Below are positions 10,401 to 18,121 of a stretch of DNA of 64,000 bases, piece after piece (positions within the stretch are counted from its first letter, which is position 1; every line of letters begins with the position of its first letter). Source of the stretch: Haloplanus rubicundus (lineage in GTDB: Archaea > Halobacteriota > Halobacteria > Halobacteriales > Haloferacaceae); contig NZ_CP031149.1 in NCBI RefSeq assembly GCF_003342675.1, forward strand, positions 83,063 through 147,062, read 5' to 3'. A program made the translations under genes and the position numbers. The notes beneath the pieces are model-generated. The model worked only from the letters and a program-made list of their open reading frames with translations, did no database searches and was not told the DNA's origin.

Positions 10401-11401
10401 TCATCAACTACGACTTACCGTGGAATCCGATGCGGGTCGAACAGCGTATCGGGCGTATTGACCGTATCGGACAGCGGTACGACGAGGTGACAATTCTCAA
10501 TTACAGTTACCAGGACACGGTTGAGACGGACATCTACGAGCGACTAGACGCACGGATCGGCCTTTTCGAGAACGTTGTTGGCGATATGCAACCGATTCTC
10601 TCCGGTGTCAGCAGCCAGATTCGATCCGCGACACTAGAGACGGAGCGGGACGAAAGCCGGGATGCGGTTGAGCGAGCCGATCAGGAGTTCTCTGACCAGA
10701 TTGAGAAGCAGGAAGAGAGCGACAGAGTCGATGTCGGCGAATCACTGGACGACATCGATGAACCGCTCGCGCAAGACGTAATTGACGAAGCGAAGCTCGA
10801 TGCTTGGGAATCGTTCAAACATCCAGATATCCTCGATGTCGGTGCTGACGACTACGACACAGAGAGGCCGTTTACTGTGCAATCTCTCGAGTCGGTCTTG
10901 ACGAGGAGTGAAGCTCTCGTAGAGGCGGGAATCCAATTCACGAGTGTCGACGAACTCGGGCTGGATGTGACGGACACCGAATACGGGGATGGCTTTGACT
11001 TCGGGGAGTGCACGTACCGACTGGAAGTCAGCGACATAGAGTCTATCCCAGAGTTAGACACAGAGGGAACACTGGCCTCCGTGATTGCTCCGGAGGAAAA
11101 GACGGTCGCGGTGACGTTCTCGGACGAATGTGCGGAGGAGTTCCCGTCGCTCCATTATTTGGCACCTAGAAATCCGTTGCTGCGACACCTCATCCACACC
11201 TGGAAGAATACTTCAGATAAATCTGAGCGGCTGATTAAATACACCGAATCCGATCAACAGTTGTCTCGTCCAATCGTCTGTGGGTGGGGTAGAGATCGCA
11301 CCATCAGCGTGATTTCGGACGATGGGACTGTCACAGGAGCGACCTCTGTGGATGAGCTGTCTAAATGGTGCGAGAATTTTGTAGCCAACCGAAAACAGTG
11401 A
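7484..11401 (+). CDS. PLD-domain SNF2-family helicase of the defence cluster
   Basis: 1305 residues. The N-terminus is a phospholipase D-like domain (IRYDRIAGYFSSSAL; HPK at about residue 135, GSVNET after it) with one visible HKD-like site. A full SNF2/SF2 helicase follows: Walker A DEVGLGKT (about 292-299), DEAH near 457, LTATPM, then the C-terminal RecA fold with IIFTQYADT, SASEGLNLQ and the motif VI run RIGRIDRIGQ. An acidic tail of about 260 residues completes it. This architecture is shared by DISARM DrmD-like and BREX-like helicases. The start ATG at 7484 was chosen over an out-of-frame ATG at 7480. The 170-bp gap before it may hold its own promoter. Confidence 0.88.
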   Translation: MADLTNETWRSIYESQPGGSSSYLVDEFYVPALERSIRYDRIAGYFSSSALAVASRGIDALLENDGEMRLVVGTELYSTDRPVFEALTDELTDSLKELEDEQLDAQLQLLARLLREGRLHIKVAVPREGSWRIFHPKMGIFHDDDGNALSFEGSVNETVGGWKNNYERFKVHRSWVDKQSSYVDGDIDTFDRLWENEHPYVEVYDLPEAIEKELIDWKDPDSQTKLEEAIQIARGEAPPTERDKANIIADGHLSPGGLALAEEGSTITPWPHQRVVSDTLINTYPNSFLLCDEVGLGKTIEAGLTLSRLGLTDELETGLLLVPASLTVQWQEEMWEKFNLNTYRYERGSNYEYAFIDAFGREHSPPGPSELDLRGQEREQAWVESPIWRFLHEQQEGDDNTGPAIVIMSWHTARLRDRWDQVAPKDGGQTRTRDDVPASCRGRQTSNREGVWDAVIVDEAHNGRKGSSFYSMLERLRDHTQAYYLLTATPMQLHAGELYDLMSLLDLPGEWDNQDEFVEFFETRRALTKALDKELAGNRTADDESWSAQATLTESRYQDRLPGERSLSDRVFDAVGTELDVGDDQQARSIAKQRVLRACDLASDYGEHYDGYIDAFESAMDEHDVDPFDAKEDEKLKYLLYPSWKADDEWLTFSRNERLAALDELSESGWKVVQDVLGESTPVDALIHRNTRDTLRKYERVGLLDATVPDRNPEQHKIELTDETRRVYDRIDDYTRKFYKLAQQSDEAESRAIGFVMTTYRQRLTSSVYAISQSLQNRLKKLRGQRTVLKGKQRAQEAGSGGSRQVVMETLSEYDLEDVEALEELEGDLEDADLAEIIPNVTDEGLHLLDQEIEELESFVDELAEIDQDPKIGQLIDDLNELDHEGHNRAIIFTQYADTMDFIRQSLVSIHGETVATYSGRGGEMYESDSGSWTHVGKERVKREFAADDGRVDILVCTDSASEGLNLQECGALINYDLPWNPMRVEQRIGRIDRIGQRYDEVTILNYSYQDTVETDIYERLDARIGLFENVVGDMQPILSGVSSQIRSATLETERDESRDAVERADQEFSDQIEKQEESDRVDVGESLDDIDEPLAQDVIDEAKLDAWESFKHPDILDVGADDYDTERPFTVQSLESVLTRSEALVEAGIQFTSVDELGLDVTDTEYGDGFDFGECTYRLEVSDIESIPELDTEGTLASVIAPEEKTVAVTFSDECAEEFPSLHYLAPRNPLLRHLIHTWKNTSDKSERLIKYTESDQQLSRPIVCGWGRDRTISVISDDGTVTGATSVDELSKWCENFVANRKQ

Positions 11402-11681
11402 AATCATCGGCGATAATAATCCGGACCGGTCACGCTGGATAGAGAACTAGCGCGTTCTTAGGCCACACCAATGGCCAAACCTACCAGTTCCGGGATGTAT
11501 TTTGCGGATTATTTTGCTGGTTGATTGGTGTGATTGCCGCCGAGAGACAGAAACCCGACGCCGTCATGCGATCTCTCACAGCCTAGATTCACAAATAACA
11601 AACCTTATTTCTAATAGTAGTACCACCAGCCTCAGATTGGTACGGGCGACCCCAGTTGGCAGCGACCACCTCGTCTTGGAC
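11402..11681. other. Intergenic stretch before the IS6 element
   Basis: No convincing gene. The stretch contains an AT-rich segment (acaaataacaaaccttatttctaatag, split here as acaaataacaaacc and ttatttctaatag) that could be an end-of-operon or promoter region. The IS6 left end begins at 11682. Confidence 0.4.
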
Positions 11682-12378
11682 CTTCGTGTTTAGTTAAGCG
11701 TAAAAAGTGAGGCGGGTGAACTTCTTGCTGGTCTATGGCAGAAATCACACGCCTCAGCGGGAATAACGACTGGATTGATTTGGATTTTGTGGAGCGAGAG
11801 CGGACACCCGAGTCGGCGATGAAGCTCGGTATTCAGATGCATCTGGCTGGACTATCACTTTCGAATACCGTCTCTGCGCTTGATAATTTGGGTGTCAAAC
11901 GTTCTCGAAAAGCGGTTCACGACTGGGTACAGAAGGCCGATCTACAGCCGGTCAGCGGGAAGGCTCCGAATCAGGTTGCGGTTGACGAAACCGTGATTCG
12001 CATCGACGACCAGCAGTTCTGGCTGTACGCCGCCGCGGAGCCACAGACGAACGAATTGCTCCATTTACGGCTGTTTTCGACCACTGTAACCGCTCTCACT
12101 GAACTCTTTCTCAACGAACTGCGGGAGAAACACGATGTCGAATCCGCCCTGTTTCTCGTCGATGGCGCCAAACATCTCCAAACTGCACTCGACCGATCAG
12201 GGCTCCGATTTCAGACAGAACGCCACGGAAATCGGAATGCCATCGAACGTATATTTAGAGAAGTAAAGCGACGAATCTCTTCGTTTTCAAACTGTTTCAG
12301 CTACGTCGACCCAGCAACAGCTGAAAACTGGTTGCAGAGTTTCGTTCGCTGGCACAATGCTCCAAACTAAACACGAAG
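11682..12378 (+). mobile_element. IS6-family (ISH-type) insertion sequence
   Basis: A 697-bp element bounded by a perfect 14-bp inverted repeat: CTTCGTGTTTAGTT at 11682-11695 and its reverse complement at 12365-12378. The transposase stop codon lies inside the right repeat. The flanking 8-mers (tcttggac, agagcgtg) do not match, so the direct target duplication expected for a fresh IS6 insertion is absent. This suggests an older copy, a cointegrate product or a rearranged flank. Confidence 0.8.
11735..12370 (+). CDS. IS6-family DDE transposase
   Basis: 211 residues, the normal length for short haloarchaeal IS6 transposases. The N-terminal helical DNA-binding part is followed by the catalytic triad Asp84 (VAVDETVIRID), Asp143 (FLVDGAKH) and Glu171 (GNRNAIERIF), then the typical VKRRISSF end. 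It looks intact and therefore potentially active on both inverted repeats. IS6 enzymes move by replicative cointegrate formation, which would help explain the patchwork downstream. Confidence 0.9.
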   Translation: MAEITRLSGNNDWIDLDFVERERTPESAMKLGIQMHLAGLSLSNTVSALDNLGVKRSRKAVHDWVQKADLQPVSGKAPNQVAVDETVIRIDDQQFWLYAAAEPQTNELLHLRLFSTTVTALTELFLNELREKHDVESALFLVDGAKHLQTALDRSGLRFQTERHGNRNAIERIFREVKRRISSFSNCFSYVDPATAENWLQSFVRWHNAPN

Positions 12379-12459
12379 AGAGCGTGCGGCAGATGACGCG
12401 TGAGATTCTATCCAGATACTGACGCTGGCGGACCCATGGAACGGCCCAGGCTTTCCTAG

Positions 12460-12800
12460 GCTAGTTTAAGAGTAGTTGGAATAGAAGGAGTTGGACGACC
12501 CGCGCCGACGGGGTTGTTACGACGAACTATATCCGAGCGGCTCACCCGGCCGGAACGGCTGTTCATGTCGGCTGTCGCACCGCGTGGCATTGTCCCTGCA
12601 AGCGTCGCAACGCTGTTTGCCATCGAACTGACGCTCGCAGGGGACCCGGCCGCGGCACAGACGCTGCTCGGTGCTGTGTTTGTAGTCATTTTTGTGACGG
12701 TGATCGCTGAAGCTGGACTCGCGCGACAGATAGCGGACCTGCTTGGAGTCTCACCAATGCGAACAATAATTATCGGGGGCGGTCGGGTCGGCCGAACGCC
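12460..12800 (+). pseudogene. Fragment of a CPA1-type cation/proton antiporter
   Basis: In frame, residues such as SAVAPRGIVPASVATLFAIE and LLGAVFVVIFVTVIAEAGLA are membrane segments typical of NhaP-like antiporters. They are followed by MRTIIIGGGRVG, the start of a TrkA/RCK nucleotide-binding domain. The frame then runs abruptly into arsM-derived sequence in another frame. Both the N-terminal transporter and the rest of the RCK domain are missing. It starts just after a TAG at 12457 and cannot make a functional carrier. Confidence 0.7.
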
Positions 12801-13462
12801 TCGGCTACGACGCGGACGACGTCGCGTCGGTCGCCGACGGTGCAGACCTCGGCCTCGGGTGTGGGAATCCGAAGGCGTTCGCTGAGATGACGCCTGGTGA
12901 GACAGTACTCGACCTTGGCTCCGGTGCGGGCTTCGACTGCTTCCTCGCTGCACAGGAGGTCGGCCCAGACGGGGATGTCATTGGTGTCGACATGACACCG
13001 GAGATGATCTCAAAAGCGAGAGAGAACGTGACGAAGAACGACGCCGACAACGTTGAGTTTCGTCTCGGCGAGATTAGTCATCTCCCCGTTGCTGACGCAA
13101 CCGTCGATGTCGTCATCTCGAACTGCGTTGTCAATCTTGCTCCCGAAAAACAGCGTGTGTTTGATGACGCTTACCGGGTCCTCAAGCCCGGCGGCCGTGT
13201 CGCCATTTCAGACGTTGTCCAAACCGCGCCGTTCCTGGACGATGTCAAGATGGATCCAGACTCGCTGACCGGCTGCGTCGCTGGGGCCTCAACAGTCGAC
13301 GCCCTCAAAACGATACTTGACAATGCCGGCTTCGAAGCAATCGAGATAGAGCCCAAGGACGAAAGCACCGAGTTCATCAGTGACTGGGACGCTAACCGGG
13401 ACCTCAGTGACTACCTCGTGTCTGCAACCATCGAGGCCCGGAAACCCCCTTGCGACGCCTGA
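12770..13462 (+). pseudogene. arsM: 5'-truncated arsenite methyltransferase
   Basis: The arsM reading frame is recognisable from about 12794 (AERLGYDADDV, then ADLGLGCGNPKAF), but upstream it meets a TAA at 12767 with no start. The usual first 50 or so residues, including an N-terminal cysteine region, were lost at the join to the antiporter fragment. Translation could still begin at ATG 12887, giving 191 residues with the SAM site VLDLGSGAGFDCFLA and the Cys residues in SNCVVNL and LTGCVAGAS. The normal enzyme methylates As(III) from S-adenosylmethionine. Activity of the shortened form is doubtful. Confidence 0.75.
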
Positions 13463-13697
13463 CCTACCCCGAGTACTGGTGGTCTCGACCACTCAAGCAT
13501 TCCTGCAGGTGGATTGACCGAACCCCTACGAATCATCAACCACAATCTCGGAAGATGGAAATGATGTGCCTTCTGTTCGATCTATCTGTTCTGAACTGAA
13601 ATAGAAATCTATCTCTCTTGTCGGCCTTGCGCTGGTTACGCTTCCAGAATATCTTGGATGTCGAGCTCTCTGTCCGGCAAAAACGTACGCTCCAAGG

Positions 13698-14135
13698 TTA
13701 ATTTGGGCTCCGTCCGTCCGGCCGCTCAACGGCTTCGGCGGCCTCGATTTCATCCGTTTTCTCGACTTCGGCGAACATCGCTCGATACGCGTCAGACTCA
13801 AAGAGGTTGTTCCGGTCGAACAACTCGCGGGCGACGTCGGTGAGCTGGAAGAACCGGTACGGTTGGCCTCGTTCGAGCCCCTCACGGTCCCGTTCGACAA
13901 CCTCGATTAGCCCTACCTCCTCCAGCCGGGCGAGATGGTCGGTGAGCGTCGAGGCGGCGACGCTCGGGTTGTAGTATTCGAGTTCCTTCTTCGAGGGCGC
14001 ACCCTTGGGATGGCCGACGATCGTCCCGATGATGTTCGCGCGAGTCGTGTCATCGAGAGCACTCAGCGCTTCGATCGGGTCAAGGCCGGTTGTGTCCTCC
14101 GCGGGGGTAAACGCGGAAGCGTCGGGCCGGGACAT
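13698..14135 (-). CDS. ArsR-like winged-helix transcriptional regulator
   Basis: About 145 residues from the ATG at 14135 (MSRPDASAF). A longer start at 14171 would put the start codon inside a palindrome, so the shorter start is preferred. The winged helix spans IEALSALDDTTRANIIGTIV to VAASTLTDHLARLEEVGLIEV, with a wing containing GLERGQPYRF. It is divergent from the gene at 14268, with a 10-bp inverted repeat between them that is its probable operator. Inference: an autoregulated repressor controlling the divergent gene. Confidence 0.75.
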   Translation of the reverse strand: MSRPDASAFTPAEDTTGLDPIEALSALDDTTRANIIGTIVGHPKGAPSKKELEYYNPSVAASTLTDHLARLEEVGLIEVVERDREGLERGQPYRFFQLTDVARELFDRNNLFESDAYRAMFAEVEKTDEIEAAEAVERPDGRSPN

Positions 14136-14165
14136 CGTGTGTACACGTTCGAGGCCGCGCCGGAT

Positions 14166-14193
14166 AACCATTTCGGTGAAAATCGAAATGGTT
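14166..14193. promoter_or_regulatory. Palindromic operator between divergent genes
   Basis: AACCATTTCG, 8 nt, CGAAATGGTT: a perfect 10-bp inverted repeat between the ArsR-like regulator and the divergent gene at 14268. The position and symmetry fit a dimeric winged-helix protein. Confidence 0.7.
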
Positions 14194-14267
14194 GGACAAC
14201 ACCTTCACGATTCCACTTTCGGTCTCGTTTCCGTACTGTTAGGTGGCGATGGTGTCTCTTCGACAAT

Positions 14268-14843
14268 ATGAATGAGGACGACAGTACCCGGACGGCCATC
14301 GACAAACTGGGCGCACAACCCGGTGAGGCACTCACACCCGAACGAGTTGAGGCGATCCAGACGGGGATGCACGAGAACCTCGGGCGGTTCATCAATACGA
14401 CATCCTACTTTGTGTTGGGCTCCTACGGCGAGGACGAACGGCCGCGTCTTGAGGCTGTCCGGGACCACTTGGCGACCGAGGCCACTACATCTGATAAAGA
14501 CGATGACGTCGATGCGTTTCTGATGGACGAAATCCTCGATATCACCGAGTTCTTTACCTCGAAATTCAAGCTCTTGGTGAGCTACGCCGACCACATTGTC
14601 GGTATCTACGAACACTCTCACGGCGGGCATGCTTGGGAGGCTGGCTACATCGATCAACCAGGCTACCGAGAGCGGACGAGGACGTTTTACCGGACCTACG
14701 AGAGCGATGAGGACCAGTACGAGGCATACGACGGGATGTTCGCGCACTACTTGCTGTCGATGGAGCGCGTCGACCGTGCGCACACATGGACGACCACAGA
14801 CGAACTCCTTGAGGAGGTGCAGGCCGCGTCTGACGGAGATTAA
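14268..14843 (+). CDS. Hypothetical protein under ArsR-like control
   Basis: 191 residues from ATG 14268 (MNEDDSTRTAIDKLG); the open frame extends upstream, but that part crosses the operator. Not recognised. It has an acidic N-terminus, a segment LGRFINTTSYFVLGSY, then a mainly helical C-terminal half with several Tyr/His (GIYEHSHGGHAWEAGYID). No membrane segment or enzyme motif is evident. Divergence from the regulator suggests a common control. Confidence 0.6.
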   Translation: MNEDDSTRTAIDKLGAQPGEALTPERVEAIQTGMHENLGRFINTTSYFVLGSYGEDERPRLEAVRDHLATEATTSDKDDDVDAFLMDEILDITEFFTSKFKLLVSYADHIVGIYEHSHGGHAWEAGYIDQPGYRERTRTFYRTYESDEDQYEAYDGMFAHYLLSMERVDRAHTWTTTDELLEEVQAASDGD

Positions 14844-14965
14844 GGGCCAACTATCGAACTTCCAACGAACCGTGCGACCGTCTGAGACTCAAAGGATCGA
14901 TGACCACCGTCTCCAATACCGCGATCGCCGTTTACATTTATATCTGAGTATAGCGTGTGTGAGCT

Positions 14966-15289
14966 ATGAGTTTCGAGATCGTGGGGTTTGAATCGGAACT
15001 TGGTACGGATGCGGCGCTGCCGCCCGACTGTGAGAGCGACGATCACATCGTACCGATTAGTTTCGAGGCGTTCTTTCCGAGTTCGTTTATGCGACTCTAT
15101 ACGGACGCAGAGACGTTTGCTGAATTTATGCAGGACAGCCCGTGGCGTGTCACGACGCTGGCCGAGTTCGAGATGATCCCGGAACCGGATCTCGATGTCT
15201 ACGTCGACGATCGGACGGAGTTCAGGTCGTGGACGGAGATGCTCAGAGCAGCGGGTCCGGACTTCATCGAGCGGGTACAGAACCACTAG
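14966..15289 (+). CDS. Hypothetical acidic protein
   Basis: 107 residues, preceded by a TATA-like stretch (tttacatttatatc) about 30 nt before ATG 14966. Not recognised. It begins MSFEIVGFESELGTD and ends EMLRAAGPDFIERVQNH, is rich in Asp/Glu, and has no signal or membrane segment. It stands alone between plus-strand genes with its own promoter. Confidence 0.55.
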   Translation: MSFEIVGFESELGTDAALPPDCESDDHIVPISFEAFFPSSFMRLYTDAETFAEFMQDSPWRVTTLAEFEMIPEPDLDVYVDDRTEFRSWTEMLRAAGPDFIERVQNH

Positions 15290-15411
15290 ACTCTCTCACA
15301 GACCAGGAGTTTCAGAAATCCGACTTGATTTTGATCTAATACCGGTGATCGATTCCTCCGGGTAGGGAATTTCCCCCTTTGTTTATCGAGACTTCTCGCG
15401 TACTCGTACGT

Positions 15412-15699
15412 ATGGGAGAACTCGAAACTGAAGCGGAGAAAACGCGGTCCGAAATTGCATCGTACCTCCGCGAACTGGCCGAGCAACTCGACGGCGACGG
15501 CGCTGTGACGCTCGAACTCGGCGGGAAGCAGGTTCAGTTGGACCCGACGAACCCGGTGACGTTCAAGCTGGAAGGCGAGTCGGACTGGTCCGAAGGGGAT
15601 ACCGAGGCAAAACAGAGTATCGAGTTCGAGTTAGTCTGGTGGTGTGAGGCACAGACAGCAGAAGAAGGAGTATTGGATATCACTACTGAAGGCCAGTAG
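15412..15699 (+). CDS. amphi-Trp domain protein
   Basis: 95 residues from ATG 15412. The N-terminus is an acidic helix (GELETEAEKTRSEIASYLRELAEQL). It is followed by VTLELGGKQVQLDPTNPVTF, FKLEGESDW and the closing IEFELVWW, which is the amphi-Trp domain pattern seen in many small haloarchaeal proteins of unknown role. An in-frame codon at 15379 is less likely as start because a TATA-like run lies at that place. Confidence 0.8.
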   Translation: MGELETEAEKTRSEIASYLRELAEQLDGDGAVTLELGGKQVQLDPTNPVTFKLEGESDWSEGDTEAKQSIEFELVWWCEAQTAEEGVLDITTEGQ

Positions 15700-15739
15700 T
15701 AGCCATTCCTCTCCTCAGGCTGTCTGTATTGAGTCACCT

Positions 15740-16030
15740 TACTGCGGTTGCATGCACTGCCTCAGAGCCTGTTTGGTGTTGTAGGCGGCACCCATCAGAG
15801 CGATTTCCCTAAATTCACGGGATCAAGAACTCTCCCGTACGGCGAGCCGATCGAGCGCTTCACGGCCGAGTTCACTGTCTTTGTCATCGAGCGCTGGTTG
15901 TGACGCCATGTGTATTCTCGCGTTGTGTGCCTGATCGGATGGCGCGAAGATGCGGTCCTGAACCCACCAGCGGCCGGATCGTGAACAAGATTTAGTCTGA
16001 ATGGCACGCAACGACACAGCCAACTGGAGC
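15740..16030 (-). pseudogene. C-terminal remnant of a transposase
   Basis: Minus-strand frames give pieces such as ALDDKDSELGREALDRLA and, after a frameshift, EFREIALMGAAYNTKQAL near 15750-15810, which looks like the tail of a haloarchaeal transposase. The pieces are in different frames and have no start, so this is debris. It fills the gap between the amphi-Trp gene and tnpB. Confidence 0.35.
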
Positions 16031-16227
16031 CGGTTGAAGCCAGTGACGACACTAAGCAGGCCGTTTCAGCTTCGCGGTAGCGCGGAGCCCCCTTCCTCAA
16101 GGAGCAAACGACACGAAGAGGAGTGAGCGAGTAGGGAGGGGAGGAGCGCGTGACGAAGCAAAGCACATACGCACTCTCAGACGACTCAACCGCTTTGGTT
16201 AAATGGCGTCTCACACTCTCTGAAGGT

Positions 16228-17478
16228 ATGGACGTGCGTCGAACAGCTGTCGTGAAACTCGACCTTTCTGACGAGCACCGCGACGCACTCCACCGAACCG
16301 CCGACCAATACCTGTCCTGCGCGAACCGAACCAGCGACTACTGCTGGTCCAACACCTCCTACACCGAGTGTAAAACCAACAAACGAGAGGTCCGAGATGC
16401 GCTCTACGCCGAACTCCGCGATGATACAGACCTTCCTGCACAGCTCGTCCAAGCCGCCATCAAACGCGCCGTCGAAGCCGTCAAAGCGTGCGTCGAACGC
16501 TGGAAGAAGCGACAGCGCGTCTCTTGCCCCACGTTCACCGCCGAAACAATGGACTACGACACGCGCAGCGCAACCTTCTACCGCAACAACGTATCGCTGG
16601 CAACTGTCGAGGGCCGGGTCGAACCATCGTTCGTACTTCCAGCGGACAGCCCGACGCCGTACGAGCGGTACGTACTCTCCGAGAACCACGAGTTCCGCGA
16701 GAGTACACTCCGGTACGATGCGGTGGACGATGAGTTCTACACTCACGTTTCGACGCGGCGGGTAGACGGCGACGACACAGAGGTTTCGAGAGATACCGGG
16801 CACCCCGACCACACGGTCCTCGGGATCGACCTCGGCGTCAACAGTCTCGCCGTCTCTTCAACCGGCACGTTCTGGCAGGGAGACGACTACGACCACTGGT
16901 GTCGCGAGTTCAAGAAGCGACGCAGCGAGATGCAACAGCGCGAAACGCAAGCCGCGCACAACGCCTTGCTTCGACTCGGGAATCGTGAGAGAGCGTGGCG
17001 AAAGCAGTACATCCACACTGTTGCGAACGAACTCGTCACAGAAGCCGTCGAACACGACTGCGACGTGATCGCGTTCGAGGATTTGACCGACATTCGCGAG
17101 CGGCTTCCACACGCGACGTGGCACCACGTCTGGGCGTTTCGACGCCTCTACGAGTACGTCTCGTACAAGGCTCCTGACCACGATGTCTCCGTGGAGCACG
17201 TCGAACCGGAATACACGTCCCAACGCTGTTCACGAACGGACTGTGGGTTCACGCATAAAGACAATCGTCACGGAGAACGCTTCTGTTGCCAGAAGTGTGG
17301 GTACGAGGTGAACGCTGATTACAACGGCGCGAAGAATGTCGGGTTGCGGTACGCTCGAAAGCAGATACACAGACTCCGTTCCTCGCCCATGTCGGGGAGC
17401 GGAGACGCAGAAGTAGACCTGCGTGTGAATGGTGGGACGGTGAACGGCGACGGGTCCCGGCGTATTGCTGGTGCGTGA
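16228..17478 (+). CDS. tnpB: TnpB RNA-guided nuclease of an IS200/IS605-type element
   Basis: 416 residues from ATG 16228. The RuvC-like nuclease residues are Asp201 (GIDLGVNS), Glu284 (VIAFEDL) and Asp364 (EVNADYNGAKN), with a zinc finger of Cys334/339/354/357 between the last two. All key residues are present. TnpB uses an omega-RNA from its own 3' end to cut DNA, which favours retention of the element. No tnpA is adjacent, as is common in haloarchaea. A strong hairpin follows the stop. Confidence 0.9.
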   Translation: MDVRRTAVVKLDLSDEHRDALHRTADQYLSCANRTSDYCWSNTSYTECKTNKREVRDALYAELRDDTDLPAQLVQAAIKRAVEAVKACVERWKKRQRVSCPTFTAETMDYDTRSATFYRNNVSLATVEGRVEPSFVLPADSPTPYERYVLSENHEFRESTLRYDAVDDEFYTHVSTRRVDGDDTEVSRDTGHPDHTVLGIDLGVNSLAVSSTGTFWQGDDYDHWCREFKKRRSEMQQRETQAAHNALLRLGNRERAWRKQYIHTVANELVTEAVEHDCDVIAFEDLTDIRERLPHATWHHVWAFRRLYEYVSYKAPDHDVSVEHVEPEYTSQRCSRTDCGFTHKDNRHGERFCCQKCGYEVNADYNGAKNVGLRYARKQIHRLRSSPMSGSGDAEVDLRVNGGTVNGDGSRRIAGA

Positions 17479-17551
17479 GTGCCGGGAGTCCACATCAAAG
17501 CCCCACCCTCAACGAACCGAGGCGCGTCTGCGCCGAGGGAGGAGGGTGGGG
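17470..17551 (+). ncRNA. Putative omega-RNA 3' end / right-end hairpin of the tnpB element
   Basis: A 10-bp inverted repeat, CCCCACCCTC (17501-17510) and GAGGGTGGGG (17542-17551), encloses a second hairpin GGCGC-gtct-GCGCC (17521-17534). In IS200/IS605 elements this place holds the transposon right end and the omega-RNA scaffold, with the guide just beyond. The sequence after 17551 (tggtttacactggc) would then be the guide. Confidence 0.6.
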
Positions 17552-17620
17552 TGGTTTACACTGGCACTACTGGCTCGACCGATAACATCACCAGCGTCGA
17601 TGCAAAATAGCTCCACAAAT

Positions 17621-18085
17621 ATGGCGACCTACCGTTTCCGCGTCAAGTACGAGCACGATCCCCGGTCGCTGTGGCGGGACATCATCGTCGGGGCGGACCG
17701 AACCCTGGACGAGTTCCAGTCGGTGCTCAACAGCGCGGTCGGACTGAACCAGGATCATCTCTGGTTCTTCGGAACTGACCAAGACTACTGGGACAGCGAC
17801 GTCCAGTACAAGCGCCCTGGAGAGATCGAACAATCCCCAGACGGAATGTTGCGCGGTGGCGAGGAGTATGACGCGGGCGAGACGACGGTCGGTCAGATGG
17901 CCCGTCAGTTGGACTTAGACGAACGCGACCGGATTTGCTACCTCTTCGACTACGGTGACGAATGGCGCTTCTATGCCATCCTCAAGGAGATCAACGAGGG
18001 CGGAACCAGCGATACAGAGCCGGAAGTCGTTAAAAAGAAAGGCGAGCCTGTCGAGCAGTATCCGCCGCCCGGCGAAGGCTGGTAG
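17621..18085 (+). CDS. pRiA4b ORF-3-like protein
   Basis: 154 residues from ATG 17621 (MATYRFRVKYEHDPRSLWR); an ATG at 17600 is possible. It has the pattern of the plasmid pRiA4b ORF-3 family: LWRDIIVGADRTLDEFQSVL, LWFFG, and the closing YLFDYGDEWRFYAIL. The family is common on plasmids and genomic islands and its role is unknown. It is convergent with the Bax1-like gene, with 36 bp between stops. Confidence 0.75.
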   Translation: MATYRFRVKYEHDPRSLWRDIIVGADRTLDEFQSVLNSAVGLNQDHLWFFGTDQDYWDSDVQYKRPGEIEQSPDGMLRGGEEYDAGETTVGQMARQLDLDERDRICYLFDYGDEWRFYAILKEINEGGTSDTEPEVVKKKGEPVEQYPPPGEGW

Positions 18086-18121
18086 TCATCCTGAGGAATA
18101 TCTGGGGCGAAGCGGCCCCGG

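Noticed and set aside
13935..14267. Long N-terminal extension of the 14268 gene
   Set aside because: It would be antisense to the ArsR-like gene and cross the palindrome; the composition is that of a shadow frame.
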